DNA of 20,529 nt from Coptodactyla brooksi. Taxonomy: Eukaryota; Arthropoda; Insecta; Coleoptera; Scarabaeidae. Below are positions 19,125 through 20,529 of this stretch, piece by piece. Position 1 is the first letter of the stretch; each line of letters starts with the position of its first letter. Below the pieces are notes generated by a model that had not been told where the DNA came from, ran no database searches, and saw nothing but the letters and a program-made list of their open reading frames with translations. The stretch is from assembly GCA_033557675.1 (NCBI GenBank), contig JAWQRM010000674.1, forward strand, positions 1-20,529, read 5' to 3'. The position numbers and the translations under genes are program-made.

Positions 19125-19440
19125 AGATAATGACCAGTTATTGAACTTTTGCACCAAAAGTTTGCTGGGCGGTGGATAGGAAGAGGAGGCCCTATACCAT
19201 GGGCCTACACGTCCTCCGGACTTATCGCTACTGGACGTTTTCTTTTGGGGTTGTCTTAAATCTCGTATTTATAATAATGCAAAGCCAGATACGCAAGAAG
19301 ATTTGATAGCCAGATAGTTGAGGCAGTAGATTCCTTGCGAAGTGAACTTGTAAATATTAACTGGCAACAAAACATGGCTCAAAAACTAGCAGCATGGAAA
19401 GTACATGGGAGCAATTCGAACAATTATTATAATATTAGTT
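19125..19440 (+). pseudogene. Third DDE transposase relic, C-terminal part only
   Basis: This is the end of a transposase of the same group as those at 12051 and 19734. It begins PVIELLHQKFAGRWIGRGGP and then shifts by one extra G near 19201. In the shifted frame it reads WPTRPPDLSLLDVFFWG and CLKSRIYNNAKPDTQEDLIA, so the third catalytic Asp (in LLDVFFWG) is visible. After another shift near 19312 it continues IVEAVDSLRSELVNINW and AQKLAAWKVHGSN to a stop near 19437. The first two catalytic Asp residues and the N-terminus are missing. The FEQL-type tail expected at the C-terminus has been disrupted by a further shift. Confidence 0.8.
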
Positions 19441-19569
19441 TTCTATGTTATTATGTAGTTTCTTAATAAGGAAATGAGTGAAAAGGAATTGACCTATGGT
19501 GAATATGAACTTTTTTAATCATAATCACCTCTAGAACATATAAGTTTGTCGGTTACCTCAGAAAACACT

Positions 19570-19571
<2 letters not shown>

Positions 19572-19606
<35 letters not shown>
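19572..19606. repeat. (TA)n tract at the element boundary
   Basis: About 35 bases of alternating T and A run directly into the CAGGGTGAG terminus of the following element. Tc/mariner-type elements insert at TA, so the tract is a natural target. Alternatively it grew after insertion from the target duplication. Confidence 0.95.
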
Positions 19607-19609
<3 letters not shown>

Positions 19610-19733
19610 GGTGAGTGGGGAGGAACGCACCAAAGTTCAGAAGTGTATTATATACATAAAAATAATGTAGAAAAACTCATATGTTCTTATCCGATTTGTA
19701 TTTGTTTTCAAGTTATAGGGTAAAACAGAATTT
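19607..19733 (-). mobile_element. 3' terminus and untranslated end of the DD41D element
   Basis: The element ends at 19607 with CAGGGTGAGTGGGGAGGAAC preceded by TA. The 100 bp before the transposase stop codon include TATAACTTGAAAACAAATAC (minus strand, near 19700), a phrase typical of non-coding ends in this transposon group. The opposite terminus lies outside the window, so the full inverted repeat cannot be confirmed. Confidence 0.7.
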
Positions 19734-20529
19734 CTAGTGGTATTTTATTAAATGTTCAAAAATACCACCATTGACCTCTAAATTTTTTCTGCTTCGTATA
19801 AGAAGAGCACCTGTTACTCTCCTAATTGATTCACTTCTGTTGATTTTAATATCGGGTGCAGTATTTCGAATACGTTTAATTAGTGCATCACGAGTGTCCA
19901 CTTTCACTTTGTACACCTCATTTATGAATCAGCCCCATAAACAATAATCTAATGGTGTGAGGTCTGGGGATCTTGGAGGCCAATTAATAGGACCATCGCG
20001 ACCAATCCAACGTTCTGGAAATATTTCGTGCAAATGTCGCTTGACCTGTTGAGCGAAATGTGCAGGAGCTCCATCGTGCTGGTAGTACATTTGTATTCTG
20101 ATGTGTAGAGGAACATTCTGTAGTAGTCCTTGTAATTCGTTTTGTAGAAAATTTAAGTAGTGGTTTCCTGTGAGAAGATTATCGAAAATGAAAGAGCTAA
20201 TTAAATAATTATCAAGCATACCACACCACACGTTTACAGAAAACTTACGTTGAAAATTACTTTCTACTGTTGCGTGGGGATTTTCGTCTGACCATACATG
20301 ATAGTTATGAGTATTATTAATACCGTCACGGGTAAATGTTGCTTCATCCGTAAAAAGTATATGCGATACAATACGATGATTGTTAATTATCCACAAACAA
20401 AATTCCATACGTTTAGCATAATCTTCCAGTTGTAGGTGTTGTACTTCCTGTACATGATATGGATGTAAGCCTTGCTCGTGGAGTGTATCTATTACTCTTT
20501 TCTGTAGGATGCCCAATTGGGTACTAATT
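19734..20529 (-). pseudogene. DD41D Tc/mariner-like transposase, one in-frame stop, cut by window edge
   Basis: This is a cut-and-paste transposase entering from the right edge. The frame is open to base 20529, upstream of the TTG at 20516, reading ISTQLGILQKRVIDTL, the end of the N-terminal helix-turn-helix. So the true start is outside the window. Numbering from 20516, the catalytic domain has FTDEATFTRDG (Asp57), HVWSDENPH, FSVNVWCGML, YYQHDGAPAHF (Asp148), RWIGRDGPINWPPRSPDLTP and LDYCLWG (Asp190). Asp148 and Asp190 have 41 residues between them. A TGA (19931-19929) follows CLWG; without a frame change the sequence then continues FINEVYKVKVDTRDALIKRI and NGGIFEHLIKYH to a stop at 19734. 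Tail and spacing are those of the family. Only one visible defect makes this the best-preserved protein in the window. Confidence 0.9.

Noticed and set aside
1..20529. Bacterial or phage systems, CRISPR arrays, tRNA or rRNA genes
   Set aside because: No regular spacer array, no ribosome-binding-site-led gene chains, and no cloverleaf or rRNA signature that I could recognise.

Overview
The window looks like AT-rich, gene-poor nuclear DNA of an arthropod, most likely an insect. This rests on the types of mobile element present: mariner, Tc/mariner-like elements with TA-flanked CAGGRTGAG termini, Penelope-like, and jockey/R1-like LINE fragments. No host gene, tRNA, rRNA, CRISPR array or bacterial-style operon is visible. 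I did not assign a species. Almost every open frame of any substance is a broken transposon protein, so the window reads as a layered graveyard of mobile elements.

Layout. 450-1707 (+) is a decayed rve-type integrase/transposase of the KRBA2/Ginger kind, with its DDE triad still legible across frameshifts. 1708-5130 is mostly unassigned AT-rich DNA. It holds a 54-bp tandem duplication, a (TA)n tract, a hairpin and one arm of a dispersed inverted repeat whose other arm lies near 5118. 5140-5685 (-) is a jockey-like LINE fragment. 5899-6320 (-) is the C-terminus of a Penelope-like element with a GIY-YIG motif. 6412-7020 (+) is a LINE 3' end with AATAAA and an (ATT)n tail. 7020-10260 is largely unassigned. 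10262-12010 (+) is a second, long, broken LINE ORF2 (endonuclease, linker, start of RT), interrupted by a block carrying two hammerhead-ribozyme-like motifs. 12051-12770 (+) is a DD41D-type transposase relic that meets a mariner relic on the opposite strand (12785-13490, -). 13500-15520 is unassigned. 15777-16236 holds two more hammerhead-like motifs. The second sits inside an intact-looking 491-bp inverted-repeat element (16006-16496, TA target duplication) that abuts another Penelope-like tail (16504-16745, -). 16745-19120 is unassigned, with strong hairpins. 19130-19440 (+) is a third transposase C-terminus. 19607 to the right edge (-) is the youngest-looking element: a DD41D transposase with one in-frame TGA, ending in a CAGGGTGAG terminus set directly in a (TA)n tract.

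The most interesting signal is the set of four short hammerhead-like motifs, all on the minus strand. Three are exactly 43 nt long. Their helices I and II stay paired although the bases differ between copies, which indicates a conserved RNA fold and not chance similarity. Hammerhead ribozymes are known from Penelope-like elements and small retrozymes, and Penelope-like protein relics occur in this window. Here one motif rides inside a TA-inserted inverted-repeat element. All calls come from reading and hand alignment; no database or folding program was used.
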